From contig NC_067196.1 in assembly GCF_000699445.3 (NCBI RefSeq), forward strand, positions 24,445,116-24,509,115: a stretch of 64,000 nucleotides of DNA. The letters are read 5' to 3'. The DNA is from Schistosoma haematobium. Its lineage: Eukaryota; Platyhelminthes; Trematoda; Strigeidida; Schistosomatidae. Each line of letters begins with the position of its first letter. Positions within the stretch are counted from its first letter, which is position 1. The position numbers were made by a program, and so were the translations under genes. Under the pieces are notes generated by a model that was not told where the DNA came from, did not search any database, and worked only from the letters and a program-made list of their open reading frames with translations. This document shows positions 47,860-57,900 of the stretch, piece by piece.

Positions 47860-48030
47860 GACTCAGTAGCGAAGTAGATAGCGCAATGGCATTTGAAGCA
47901 AACGCTACTGAGTTGGCGCTCCAAAGTGAACATTAACTCTGAGGTGCAGGTACATCCAGTTGACGAGTCCAAAATAGGACGAAACGCGCGTCATAGATTC
48001 CACTGCTAACCACTATCCATCTTTGTACAT
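47860..48030 (+). repeat. SMalpha-like SINE with hammerhead ribozyme relic
   Basis: An A-box TAGCGCAATGG lies at 47879-47889. The hammerhead at 47951-48010 has helix II GTCC/GGAC, GAAA, and the CGCGCGTC cleavage segment typical of the schistosome SMalpha ribozyme. The core reads TTGACGA instead of CTGACGA and helix I is weakened (ATCCAG against ATAGAT), so activity is unlikely. The downstream CCACTGC is also family-typical. A more decayed minus copy is at 58985-59155. Confidence 0.8.
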
Positions 48031-48353
48031 AATCTACCCAATGCTTAATTTATTCAAAATTATCAAGTTAAACCTTGATAATATCACCAATTTAATTTAT
48101 TGTTAATCATTAAATATACAATTGAACATGTAACACATAAAGATACAATAGTAACTGACACTCTACGATTCAATAAGTTCTCTCTTTTTTTTTCTCAAAA
48201 AATAATTGGTCAAACTAATTTGTAAAAAGGAGATATTTAACTTGAATATAATTTTGTTAAGAAATAGATATATATCAGTAAATCATTAGAGAATATACAA
48301 TAGTATTATTATATCATAGATTAAAATGATGGTACAATTGAAATAGTTTTAAC

Positions 48354-48400
48354 CCACCTACCCCACCACCACTCGACCCCCTCCCGCTCACCCCCACAAA
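48354..48400 (-). other. G-rich tract, possible quadruplex
   Basis: The plus strand is almost pure C with A/T breaks; the minus strand has runs of 5, 3, 5, 4 and 3 G within about 45 nt. It stands out in very AT-rich DNA, about 1 kb past the TRPM-like stop codon on the same strand. Confidence 0.6.
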
Positions 48401-48659
48401 AAAATTAATAAACTATTTATTTCAATCAAATCAATAAATAAATAAAAAACAGATCTATTCTTTAATGAATGATATACATTTTGATCAAAATGATGTAATA
48501 TTTAATGAATATTTAATATCTATCCCTGATTAATTAATCTATTAAAATTATATTGTATTTAGTTCATCTGTTTTCATATACATCTCTATTACATAGACAT
48601 GTTATTTAAATGAATAATTTAATGGAATTATTGATTCTTTATTAATAAAAGAATAAATG

Positions 48660-48690
48660 AAAGAAAAAAAGAAAGAAAGAAAGAAAAATC
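48660..48690. repeat. (GAAA)n-like microsatellite
   Basis: Imperfect GAAA units. Confidence 0.7.
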
Positions 48691-48782
48691 ATGGATGAAT
48701 AACTAGATAATATTTCTTCTTTTCTTTTTTTTTAGAAAAAAAAACAACATTCTAATGTTTAAAACAATTAGTCCCATTGATA

Positions 48783-49168
48783 AATTTCGATAATGCAATA
48801 AGAAGACAAGGTTTATCAGAATGATGTGATATATTTGCTCAATACATTTCGAACAATCTGATCACACATAATACACTTGTTAAGAACATTTGTTATATGA
48901 AAATTAAGAGGTCAACTAGATAGGTTAAGGGTAAGTCATAACAAAGGAAAAAATATTAAAGTGATAATCACATTTGTTTTTGTGTACTTTATGATTATTT
49001 TTTTCTTTGTTACGGCTTACCCTTAACCTGTCTAGTTGATCTTTTAATTTTCATATAACAAATGTTCTTAACAAGTGTATTATGTATGATTAGATTGTTC
49101 GAAATGTATTGAGCAAATATATCACATCATTCTAATAAACTTTGTCTTCTTATTGCATTATCGAAATT
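48783..49168. repeat. Fold-back element with ~188-bp arms
   Basis: The left arm, 48783-48970, and right arm, 48981-49168, are reverse complements at roughly 90-95% by eye, with a loop of about 10 bp. Shared landmarks are AATTTCGATAATGCAATAAG, GATGTGATATATTTGCTCAA and GGTTAAGGGTAAG with their complements. No coding capacity. A single diverged arm occurs at 4405-4545, so it is a dispersed family. It lies 250 bp beyond the TRPM-like stop codon. Confidence 0.88.
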
Positions 49169-49354
49169 CTAATGTTTATTTCAATTGTTTATGACATTAC
49201 ATTTCATATTACTTTCATTTTGTTAAATTGTTCCCAATATTTCTTCTTAAAGAACAAATAGTAACTGTACTAGAAAATAATTCTCTAAAGTATAAATATT
49301 ATTGATTTTTTAGATTTGCCTGTATTCTGTATATAGTGAGAAAGAAACCCAGTT

Positions 49355-49360
49355 TTTATT
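49355..49360 (-). terminator. Candidate poly(A) signal of TRPM-like gene
   Basis: AATAAA on the minus strand about 60 nt downstream of the TAA stop at 49421. Confidence 0.5.
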
Positions 49361-49420
49361 GTGCTTATTTAATTGCATAGGTTATTAAGAGTTTTTTTTC
49401 AAAAAATAAACTACAGTGTC

Positions 49421-51763
49421 TTATAATGATTTTTGTATTTTGATAGATGGTGGTTTACTGCTAAGAGATTGTGTATTTGTTTCAGTTTCATTTCGAAATT
49501 CATCACTAAGTTGTTGAAATAATTCTTTTGATGTTGGAATTTTTGTAGCTGTAAACTGTACATCAGTAGGTGCATGAGTCAATTTTACAGATGGCATACG
49601 TATAGGAACAGGTGAACGTATAGTTGGTGTTTCTTGAGTGGATAATGTATCAGTTATTTTAATTTGATTTACACGATCAACAACTTTTTCTAATATAGCT
49701 TCAATACGTTCTAATCGACTATCTATTTGATTATTACGTAATTGTATACTTTCATTATTAGTTGTTCCATCAGAACTGCTTGTATTTTGACTGGTATATG
49801 GTCCTCTAAAACTAACTCCTGTGCCCAATGTGTGCCTACTATTTTGTAATGCAAAACTTTGTATTAAAATGAATTTTAATACGGCGTCAATTTCTTGTTT
49901 ATATAATTTACCACGATCATCTGATTCACCCATTAATAATTTAATTCGTCTATTATTCTCTTCTTTAATTTTAATTAGTTGGTTTTCTCTAGTTAAATGT
50001 TTTTTCAAATTACTATTCTCTTCATCAGGTGATTCATTTTCTTGCTCCTCCAAGTCATCATTTGACTCAGTTTTAAACAATTTTTTATTTCTTCCAAATG
50101 GAAATTTTATATCCTTACAAAAGCATTGACTAGTACCAATATAGAAACAACGAAATAATTCATAAATTATGCATAATGTATTGAATGGTGGTGGTAATAA
50201 TGTTCGTTCACTATATTCTTTAACCATTTTATAACGTCCAGCTAACCAATGTGCTGTTGACTTTTGATCAATTCTTGATACTGTATTACTGAACAACGCA
50301 ATAAGTAGATTGATTAAGATAATATTAACAATTCCAACGTATAGCACCAGAACAAAAAATATAACTGTATTAAATCCTAATTCACTGCCACAATATTTAT
50401 TATCTTCACATGTCTCTTCTTCTAAAACAATACTCACTTCAAATATACTATAGAAGGCGCGACGAAATAATTCACTAAATGACATAAGCACTCCAAGTCT
50501 CTGCATATCACGTTGACGTGATAATTCAGTGCTGTTCATTAAATGCTTATTTTGACGTTGACCATGTGTTTCATAAAAACTATTTGGATATATTAATCCT
50601 TGAAACCAAACTCCATAAGAGACTATGAAAATTGCAAATACTATTAATAATGGTATCAAATCTTTACGTAACATATCAGCCATCATTTTAAGTCGTGGAC
50701 CAATAATTGGTGAAATTGAAGTAATATGTAGAGTTCTCATGTAAAAAAGATTTAGACCAAGCATATAAAGATTTCGAGTTGTATAAAGTATAACATCATG
50801 AGCTTCTTCGAATTCTGATCCATGTTTATTTACCACATTCATTCTTGTACAAAATCCAATAAATGTCAAAGTAATTGCAAACACATCGATCCAATTCCAA
50901 CCATCTCTAAAATAATCACTGAATCCATCTCGAGATGCTTCAAGTATCAGCTGTCTTAACTCTTCAAATGCATAACCCAATACATAAGATAAAGAAACTA
51001 CTTCCATTCGACTACAGGAAAAATGTAGATTATATACACATACAACTGAAAACAACATCAAGAATAATAAATGAAATAAAGAGTGCAGGCAGAATTTCAT
51101 TGAAGGTGACAAATAAACTCCTGTAACAAAGTGGAATCTTGGTGAAGAGGTCCATCCAAATTGATTTGACATACGTTCGTAAATACTTACATGTGGTTTA
51201 GGGCCTTGAGATGAATGGACAGAGATGGTGTTCTGAACTTTCAGTGGCTTTGTGCGCTTTATGGTTAATGGATTGTTAGGTAATTGAGGTGTGGCAGGGA
51301 AAACTTTAGCTATAATATTCCCAGTAGATTTTGATTCTGTACGACCTGCTGAATCACTGAGTAAGTTTGGAGTCACTTTACCCCCTAATGCTGCATTGGC
51401 TGTTATATTTCTTATTAACTCTGCACGTTTAAGTTCTTTTTTCGTTCTGTATTCAAAATAAAAGAGCCCAGCCACAGGGAAAAATTTGCATGTCCATCTC
51501 ATCCATATAGGCAAACAAATCAAAACCCCGTGCCATCGTTCATCCAGAAGTCTTTGACAGCAAGATAAGCTTAATACATTAGTACATTTAGCTTTGGCGC
51601 ATAAATCTATTAATGAAATTCCTCCGAATGTACGCAAAGGTGCATTCAACATTGAACGACATATCATTTTTTCTGGAGTGTTGTCTTTAAGAAAAACTAG
51701 ATTGAGTACATCAACAGCGATAGCTTCTAATCGGTCAGCAAAAGTGATCAGTTCACCTAACAT
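49421..51763 (-). CDS. TRPM-like channel, terminal exon (transmembrane core)
   Basis: 780 codons starting right after a TTTTTAG acceptor; the initial Met is internal. In order: MHR4-like segment with SCCQRLLDERWHG and FEYRTKKELKRAE; linker; S1 around FHLLFLMLFSVVCVYNLHF; S2 VVSLSYVLGYAFEELRQLI; S3 WIDVFAITLTFIGF; S4 region to SISPIIGPRLKMMADMLRKD; S5 LIPLLIVFAIFIVSYGVWF; pore SELFRRAFYSIFEVSIVLEE with cysteines CEDNKYC; S6 VNIILINLLIALFSNTV; TRP region RTLLPPPFNTL; cytoplasmic tail with coiled coil DSRLERIEAILEKVVDRVNQ. It ends at TAA. The filter lacks the usual Gly (FGE/FGQ to FEV). Confidence 0.9.
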   Translation of the reverse strand: MLGELITFADRLEAIAVDVLNLVFLKDNTPEKMICRSMLNAPLRTFGGISLIDLCAKAKCTNVLSLSCCQRLLDERWHGVLICLPIWMRWTCKFFPVAGLFYFEYRTKKELKRAELIRNITANAALGGKVTPNLLSDSAGRTESKSTGNIIAKVFPATPQLPNNPLTIKRTKPLKVQNTISVHSSQGPKPHVSIYERMSNQFGWTSSPRFHFVTGVYLSPSMKFCLHSLFHLLFLMLFSVVCVYNLHFSCSRMEVVSLSYVLGYAFEELRQLILEASRDGFSDYFRDGWNWIDVFAITLTFIGFCTRMNVVNKHGSEFEEAHDVILYTTRNLYMLGLNLFYMRTLHITSISPIIGPRLKMMADMLRKDLIPLLIVFAIFIVSYGVWFQGLIYPNSFYETHGQRQNKHLMNSTELSRQRDMQRLGVLMSFSELFRRAFYSIFEVSIVLEEETCEDNKYCGSELGFNTVIFFVLVLYVGIVNIILINLLIALFSNTVSRIDQKSTAHWLAGRYKMVKEYSERTLLPPPFNTLCIIYELFRCFYIGTSQCFCKDIKFPFGRNKKLFKTESNDDLEEQENESPDEENSNLKKHLTRENQLIKIKEENNRRIKLLMGESDDRGKLYKQEIDAVLKFILIQSFALQNSRHTLGTGVSFRGPYTSQNTSSSDGTTNNESIQLRNNQIDSRLERIEAILEKVVDRVNQIKITDTLSTQETPTIRSPVPIRMPSVKLTHAPTDVQFTATKIPTSKELFQQLSDEFRNETETNTQSLSSKPPSIKIQKSL

Positions 51764-52635
51764 CTAAAAATTAATTCAAATAAAAATAGATTTTCTTAAG
51801 ATTTCATGAGTCATCTTAAAAAAAGATATACAGGATTAATGAAAACTCATTTTATTATATTTAAGTCGAATGACATTCAATCAGTTCTTTGTGTTTTTCA
51901 ATATCTGTTAAGAATAATTGTGATTAAAACATGTTTCTCAGATCTAATTTGCTTTAACTGGAAATGGCATTTAACTACTTACTATATCCTGTGAAGTATA
52001 ATCTAAAAATGTTTTCATTGTTCAGTTGGTAAATAAGTGTTGCATCTACTAAAAATATCTATTTATGTACTTAAAATGATAATATCATAGAAAGGATTGA
52101 ATTTGTAGCAGAAGAGGTTTTGTGGAAATTGTAGTAATTTCAATGGTTGAGATCATGAGTCAATTGAAGCTCGACCACCATGGACCTTGAAACACTGAAT
52201 GACCGTTTCGTCCAATTGTAGGACTACTCAGCAGTGCGCATCCACGATCCCGCCTCTTGAGATTCGAACCCAGGACCTGTCAGTCTTGCGCGTGAGAGTC
52301 TAACCACTAGACCACTGAGCCGGTATTTATTGAGTTTTACAACTATTATGCATTAATTTATATCTGATGAATTAAAAACATCTTAACATTTTAAATTGGA
52401 TTAATTTTGATTTGGTTATTTATTTATTCTCAGAAGAAGCGCCTTACACTTAGTCACGAAACGTCAGAAAATCTAATTTTTCTACTCATTGGGATAGTAC
52501 ACAAACATATGATTTATTTATATTTAAAAACATCTTAACTTTATTGATAAAGTTATAACAAGAAAAGATAATCTTAAGTATCGTTTCAGTTGGCTTGCAA
52601 ATACTTCTGAAGAAATGTCGCGTTTATATTTTGAG

Positions 52636-52720
<85 letters not shown>

Positions 52721-54460
52721 AAATTTGTATGAAATCCATTTGTAGAATTCCACTTAAATATGGTGCCTTTATATAAATCATTTTATGTAACTCGATAAAA
52801 TAAAAGTAAATGTGTTTGATAAATCAGTGAATAGCTAGTAATGTGATGCTGTGAAGATCCTCTTAAATATAATTGATCATTAGCATAGAATAATTATCAC
52901 TTTACGTGACGAAAAATCATGATGAACTGTCTTCTATGTTAAAAGATTAGGAGTAATCTTTACGAAGCATCTAAAACCACATTAGTTTCTAATAAGTATT
53001 AAGAATTCATGGCTAATCTGTTTATCGACCATTTTCTAAATAACAAAAGTGTTAAAAATTATTTATTTGTTTTAAAATTATATACATAACTTACTTGTTG
53101 AGGAAAAGTAGGTTCTTTGTGAAGTCGACGAAGAATAAGTGTCACCAAAACAGCTGCTGGTAAAACATCAAATTGTCTCATTCGAATTAATTGTTCAACG
53201 ACACGAAATCGTCCACAAATAATTGCTAAGAATAACAATGATCTATGCATTGGACGAAGAATCACAATTTTATTGGTACTTAATGATTTGAAAGTAAGTA
53301 AACCGCTCATTGATTGTAGAACAGTTCGAAAATCATGAGCTTTTAAGTTTTCTTGAAATGCACCTTGAACGTGTGTAAAAACACCAGTACCATTTTCGTA
53401 ACAATCAGAAAATAGTTCAGACATTTGTTTTAGGCTAATTTGTTGCGCAGTTTCAAAATCATCTAATGAAATGTGATCTGTAGGCATCGTTATACTATCA
53501 CTTATTTTGCTAAAATCTGTAGGGAGTGTAGAAGTATTTGATTTGCTTTGTCTCCAGGCTAGAGAATCTCTTAGTGTTTCTAATAATTCTACATTATCAT
53601 TTAATAAAATCTTACGCCATATGCTCATTATATTTGTACTATCGACCTTAACAGTTTTTGTGAAATTTCCCAACTGACCTTTGCTAGCATCGGTTGTATC
53701 CATTTTATCAGCTAAACGACGAATAAATGAATAACCTTTACGAGATCTTTTATGCATATCAGCACTTAAACCTGGGCTAGGTTCTCTTTTGGTACTCATT
53801 ACAGAGTATGGTTCACTAGCTGTCATACCACCTAATCCAGTACGTTCTTTTAGTTTTTCCTCTTCGGATAGTCGTTTTCTCACTTTCAGTGGAACGATAT
53901 CATCGATTAACATCAGTAAAGCAATTAATTGTTTCTTTGGTAATACATCAACTAACAACTGTGATCTACCAGCAGCATATGCTAAATCTAATGCGGTTTT
54001 TCCTTGTGAAGTAGGCAACATTGGATCAGCTCCATTATCTAATAGAATTTTTATACAATCATAATAATAATTCACAGCATCTTCACAGCTTGCATGGTGT
54101 AACGGAGTCCAGTGATTCATATCGAGATAATTTGCAGCTGCAATCGTTTTCATGATACTTGTTTTAAAACTGTCTGAAGAATTGTTTGCAGCCTCAGGTA
54201 GTTTACAATGAAATGCGTTCTCATTTTGTTTCATATTTACATTGTCTTCAGCTTCTTCCTCTTCCAGAGAACATTCATTATCTTCATTCAATGCAGATAA
54301 AAATTGAGCTGGAATGTTAAGTGGATGAAGACGAGTAGATAAAACACGTATGAGATAAGATAAAATAACTGGTTGACCAAATACTGCTGCTACATGAATA
54401 GGTAGACGTCCATTTTCATCAGCTTCTTGTAATGATGCTGTTCCATGTTCAACTAAATAC
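49421..54460 (-). CDS. Ankyrin-TRPM-like cation channel, 3' part of gene
   Basis: Two joined exons (53095-54460, then 49421-51763; phase 0) encode about 1,235 residues of the C-terminal part of a TRP channel. The N-terminal exon holds ankyrin-type repeats and a basic linker. The second has a TRPM homology-region end (SCCQRLLDERWHG), six membrane segments, pore, TRPM-style TRP region (LLPPPFN) and a C-terminal coiled coil. This would be a plasma-membrane, Ca2+-permeable or monovalent cation channel; substrate and gating cannot be read from sequence. It is not the praziquantel-type TRPM in the sense that no NUDIX-like C-terminal domain is present. The 5' exons are beyond 54460 and were not found in the window. 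Confidence 0.88.
52112..52335 (-). repeat. Hammerhead-type SINE in TRPM intron
   Basis: On the minus strand: A box TGGTCTAGTGG and B box GGTTCGAATCTC (both near consensus), then the hammerhead with helix I GCACTG and core CTGAGTA (needs CTGANGA, so broken), GGACGAAAC kept. Same orientation as the TRPM transcript. Truncated at the tRNA-like end. Confidence 0.78.
52425..52510 (+). repeat. Unclassified dispersed repeat 'B', copy 2
   Basis: GAAGCGCCTTACACTTAGTC then ACGAAACGTCAGAAAATCTA and TTTTTCTACTCATTGGG; matches the minus strand at 5888-6010. Confidence 0.6.
52638..52717. repeat. (TA)n microsatellite
   Basis: About 80 bp of TA dinucleotides in the TRPM intron. Confidence 0.9.
53095..54460 (-). 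CDS. TRPM-like channel, ankyrin-repeat exon
   Basis: An internal exon: acceptor TTTAAAG, donor CAACAA before GTAAGT. It encodes 455 residues plus one leading base. Ankyrin-like units: EADENGRLPIHVAAVFGQP at the start, then MNHWTPLHHASCEDAVNYYY, ILLDNGADPMLPTSQGKTAL and DLAYAAGRSQLLVDVLPKKQ. A Ser/Lys-rich linker follows, then a second helical repeat region with RPMHRSLLFLAIICGRFRVV and EQLIRMRQFDVLPAAVLVTL, ending PTFPQQ. The frame is open through 54291 (a TTG), so the true start lies upstream. Confidence 0.85.
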
Positions 54461-55018
54461 CTTTAAACAGTGAACAACAATAACAGAAAACAACATTATT
54501 GGTTACCCTTGTTGTGCTAACATTAATATTTTTAATAGTCTTGCAATAAATAACACCAACTAGGCGAAATCGAAGTTATTGGAAACTGAATTTACTATCT
54601 CACTAAGAGTATATGTACCGTAGGATTTATCAGAGAACAAATACAGACGATTCTATGAATATACCGATATCATTGTGAAGGAGTGATTAGGAAATATATC
54701 TTTGAAGCTTAGGGGAACCTAACAGAGACAGAATCAAAAATCTCGTTTTCCAAAACACTCAGTAAATATATGTTCAATAATTCTGGTGTTTCATTATCAA
54801 CCTTTTATGTGGAGTATTTATTTCCAGGACCTCTGCTAAACTTTAACAAGTTAATCACAAGAAAAACCCTATTTAAAAGTTTTATCAATCAAAGTACTGT
54901 AAAAAATTTTAAACATCATAAATCACTTGTTATTATTTATACAAGAATATTACTACTAAAGAATTTTTAACGAAGGAATGTAAATCTCAATTAAGTTGTT
55001 TTACAAGAAATAAAAATT
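54461..55018. other. Non-coding, presumed TRPM intron
   Basis: No further TRPM exon recognised; the ORF at 54770-54970 has no motif. Confidence 0.4.
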
Positions 55019-55060
55019 TCAGTAGTTGAGATCATGAGTCATTTGAAGCTAGACCACTAC
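55019..55060 (-). repeat. Hammerhead-type SINE tail fragment
   Basis: Only the tail (GTGGTCTAGCTTCAAATGAC on minus) is present, immediately followed by a full plus copy: another inverted junction. Confidence 0.65.
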
Positions 55061-55495
55061 TACTATAATCTCCACAAAACCCCTTCTGATACTAATAAAC
55101 ATATGCTCACTAGTGACTGGTTTCAAGGGGTATTTCCTGGAGTTCGAGTAAGAAGTAGTGACTAGTGGAGTTTAACCGGGTCTGTTGCAAGATTGTAACT
55201 CACTGATGACAATAGTGGATGTGTCGCTCAATTTCGTAGATAAGTTGAAGTTAGACATTAACACCGTTAGATGCCGACTCAATGATCTAGTGGTTAAGCG
55301 TTCTTGCGCGAGACTGGTAGGTTCTGGGTACGGATCTCGCGAACCGGGATCGTAGATGCACATTGTTGAGGAGTCCCATGCTATCACGAAAGGACCATTC
55401 AGTGCTTCCATGTTTTCCATAGCGATCTAGATTCAACTAACTCATGATCTCAACTATTGAAATTACTACAGTCTCCACAAAACCCCTTCTGATGC
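55061..55495 (+). repeat. Hammerhead-type SINE, full unit with terminal direct repeats
   Basis: A nearly identical 30-bp sequence containing CTCCACAAAACCCCTTCTG is at 55061-55090 and again at 55464-55493, 403 bp apart. Between them lie the unit-specific 5' half, a tRNA-like part (A box TGATCTAGTGG; B box degenerate) and a hammerhead relic (core TTGAGGA; helix II mate lost). The best complete plus-strand example of the family here. Confidence 0.8.
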
Positions 55496-55951
55496 AAATA
55501 AAAATTTGTCTAGAGTTTTCTCATGGATAATAAGGATTATAGTGACATATTATCGTAGATACGGATTGTTTCTCTAAAGTAGCCACTAAAAGAATATGTT
55601 TTATCAAACCAAATAAATGCTGACGACAACCCTGTTGCGGATGAATTGTTATTCAGTTATTAGCAGCAACCTATTCGAACATCTAGGGACACTGGGTTAT
55701 TCTATCTTACTATTAGGCAGGCCTGTCAATAGTGGATAGAAATGATCTATTTCGTAACATAATGGAAACACGTAGCAATCCATACCACGTAACTGGCAGA
55801 GGGTTGATGGGCATCATAGATCCATTACATGAATAGAGGTTTATGTATTATCAAAAAATCATAAACCTGATATTCTAACATACTTTACAAACACGCCAGC
55901 ATATGGTTAATCAAAATACCAAAGCGGCATACTCAATGCAATCAATGATTC
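55496..55951. other. Non-coding stretch
   Basis: Nothing recognised. Confidence 0.4.
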
Positions 55952-56318
55952 ATATCGGGAGGGTTTTTGTGAATGTTATAGTAATTTCAGTGGTTGAGAT
56001 AATGAGTCACTTGAAGCTAGACCACCATGGAAAACATGAAAGCACTGGACGGCCGTCTTGTTCTATTGTGAGACTCCTCAGCAGTGTGCATTCACGATCC
56101 CGCCTCGCGGGATTCAAACCCAGAACATATCAGTCTGGCGCAAGAACGCTTAACCACTAGATCACTATGTTGGCATCCAATGCCGTTAATATCTAGCTTC
56201 AACTAATCTACGAAATTGAGCGACACATCCACTATTGTCATCAGTGAGTTACAATCTTGCAACAGACCCGGTTGAACTCCACTAGTCACTGCTTCTCACT
56301 AGAACTCCAGGAAAAACC
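55952..56318 (-). repeat. Hammerhead-type SINE, long copy
   Basis: On the minus strand: A box TGATCTAGTGG, B box GGTTTGAATCCC, helix I GCACACTG, core CTGAGGA, but GAAAC changed to CAAGAC. The 5' end is missing where the plus copy joins. Confidence 0.75.
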
Positions 56319-56412
56319 ACACAATAACGAGGAACGGTTGTCCAGTGCTCCTAGGTTTTCAAAGGTGGTCTAGCTTCAATTGACTCATGATGTCAACCAT
56401 TAAATTGATTAA
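56319..56412 (+). repeat. Hammerhead-type SINE 3' fragment, opposite orientation
   Basis: ACACAATAACGAGGAACGGT then TTGTCCAGTGCTCCTAGG and the usual tail. Joined head-to-head with the minus copy. Confidence 0.7.
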
Positions 56413-56479
56413 TGATTCTTATGAATCCAAACCGAAAATTTTGGGTTAAGTACGAAAAAATGAAATATTGGTAGGCTAT

Positions 56480-57046
56480 TATGTCGTATCTTTACATATT
56501 AGCATTTCAATTGATAGATGACTAGATTTTATTGATGTTTTGTTAGAGAATGATACTGTTTTATCCAGCGGATGTTCATTCAACATTATTGTAATGAAGA
56601 ATTCTCTGAAAGTATGCCAGTACCCAACTTTATTTACGTTTAAAAGGACGTCATACAAATAAGCTAACGGGGTGGCTATGTGATTCCCTGTGTTCCTTAG
56701 TGTCACTAATTTATTCATGTCCCACATAGAAAATGGTTTTGCCAGTGCCATCACACCACTAGTTTGGCTCAGATGTGTGGATAACATATTCGTCATTAGT
56801 AAAAAGACTTTCTTAAGAAACTTTTATGAACTGATAAATACCGCATCAAACATCAAAGTCATTTTCGAAAATGAAGATAAACTTAGTGGAATACCATCTT
56901 TAATCCCTTTAGCCAAAAGGAACTCAAATGGAAATTTACATTCCACCAAATACAGCAAGCTAACATATTCAAATCGGTACATAGATTACAACTCGTTATA
57001 TCCATTTAGTGCGAAAATTTCTCCGACTCTAAGTTTATCCAGTTGA
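56480..57046 (+). pseudogene. Penelope-like reverse transcriptase fragment
   Basis: The plus strand, with frame shifts, reads LFTFKRTSYK, ANGVAM, LSVTNLFMSHIENGFASA, then PLVWLRCVDNIFVISKKTFL followed by NFYELINTASNIKVIFENED, and STKYSKLTYSNRYIDYNSLY. The order (GxAMGSPLSP-like, ANLFM-like, WLRYVDDIFV-like, then the HxTxxYLHFxSxHP-like segment) is that of Penelope-like RTs. The catalytic box is CVDN instead of YVDD, and stops are present: a dead copy. No GIY-YIG endonuclease is visible. Confidence 0.75.
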
Positions 57047-57769
57047 GCATTAATGATCATTACATCAGATTAAGCGAAACAAAGAGAAACATAAAAATAT
57101 AATTAGCTTCTATATCATTAATATTATTTTTAAAAAATAATAAAACGAAATATTCCTTTGTTGAATAATAAAGGAGATCGCCTAAGTTGGTACTGTAGTT
57201 CTACCGTACAATCAAGGCACAAGAGAAGAACTGTAACGAATCCCTAAATCTGAAAGCATTCCATAAAACAACAAACACTCAACAAAGAAATGTGTCTACA
57301 GATTACAATGTGTAGATTATGAAGCTTTCTACATTGGTAAGTCTTTTTATGAAATCTCAAACTGTGCCAAGGAATGTAGAAACCGATAAGAAAACTTGCG
57401 AATAATCCTGTAGAATTCAAAAATCTATAGATCAAATCAGAAATAGTAGTACATGATATTTTTTTAATAACCATCGGATCAATATTCAAAACATTAAAAT
57501 ACTTCGAAAAAACTTCAGCAACTATAAAGTAGGATGATTTGCTAAAACGTTTAACATATTGTTAAACCTTAACTTTACCAATACAAAAGAAGCCCTAACT
57601 ATTAATTGAACATGAATCATTTATCCAAATATCCACGTATTTAATTTTGTTCACATGTTTCACTGCTAACATCCAAATATTTAAAACTCTATATGAGGTT
57701 ATGGGGATTATTAAATTTAACTGTGATCACAAACCGATCTCATTTAGACGACAACTGAAAATTTTGAGG
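57047..57769. other. AT-rich non-coding stretch
   Basis: Possible decayed continuation of the Penelope-like copy; a minus ORF at 57244-57489 has no motif. Confidence 0.35.
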
Positions 57770-57900
57770 CTTTAAATAACCACTTATTCCTAGTATGGGA
57801 CTCCTCAGAAATGAACATCTACGACTTCGCTTCCAGGAGTCAAACCCACAAGCTTTGCTCTCGTTTATATACCCTCAACTTTCAGGTCACATTAAAACTT
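57770..57900 (-). repeat. Hammerhead-type SINE fragment
   Basis: On the minus strand: TGGGTTTGACTCCTGGAAGC (B-box area), then TTCTGAGGAGTCCCATACTA with the CTGAGGA core kept, but the GAAAC half lost. Confidence 0.55.

Larger units (their letters stand above)
51764..53094 (-). other. Intron of TRPM-like gene
   Basis: A 1,331-bp GT-AG intron of phase 0 containing a hammerhead-type SINE, a repeat 'B' copy and a long (TA)n tract. Confidence 0.85.

Noticed and set aside
52240..52325. tRNA gene on the minus strand (A and B boxes look good)
   Set aside because: Part of a dispersed SINE; no acceptor stem and many diverged copies.
52524..52781. Minus ORF with IYIYIY repeats
   Set aside because: Translation of the (TA)n microsatellite in the TRPM intron.
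54289..54291. Start codon of the TRPM-like protein at a TTG
   Set aside because: The frame and ankyrin homology continue upstream to a splice acceptor at 54460.
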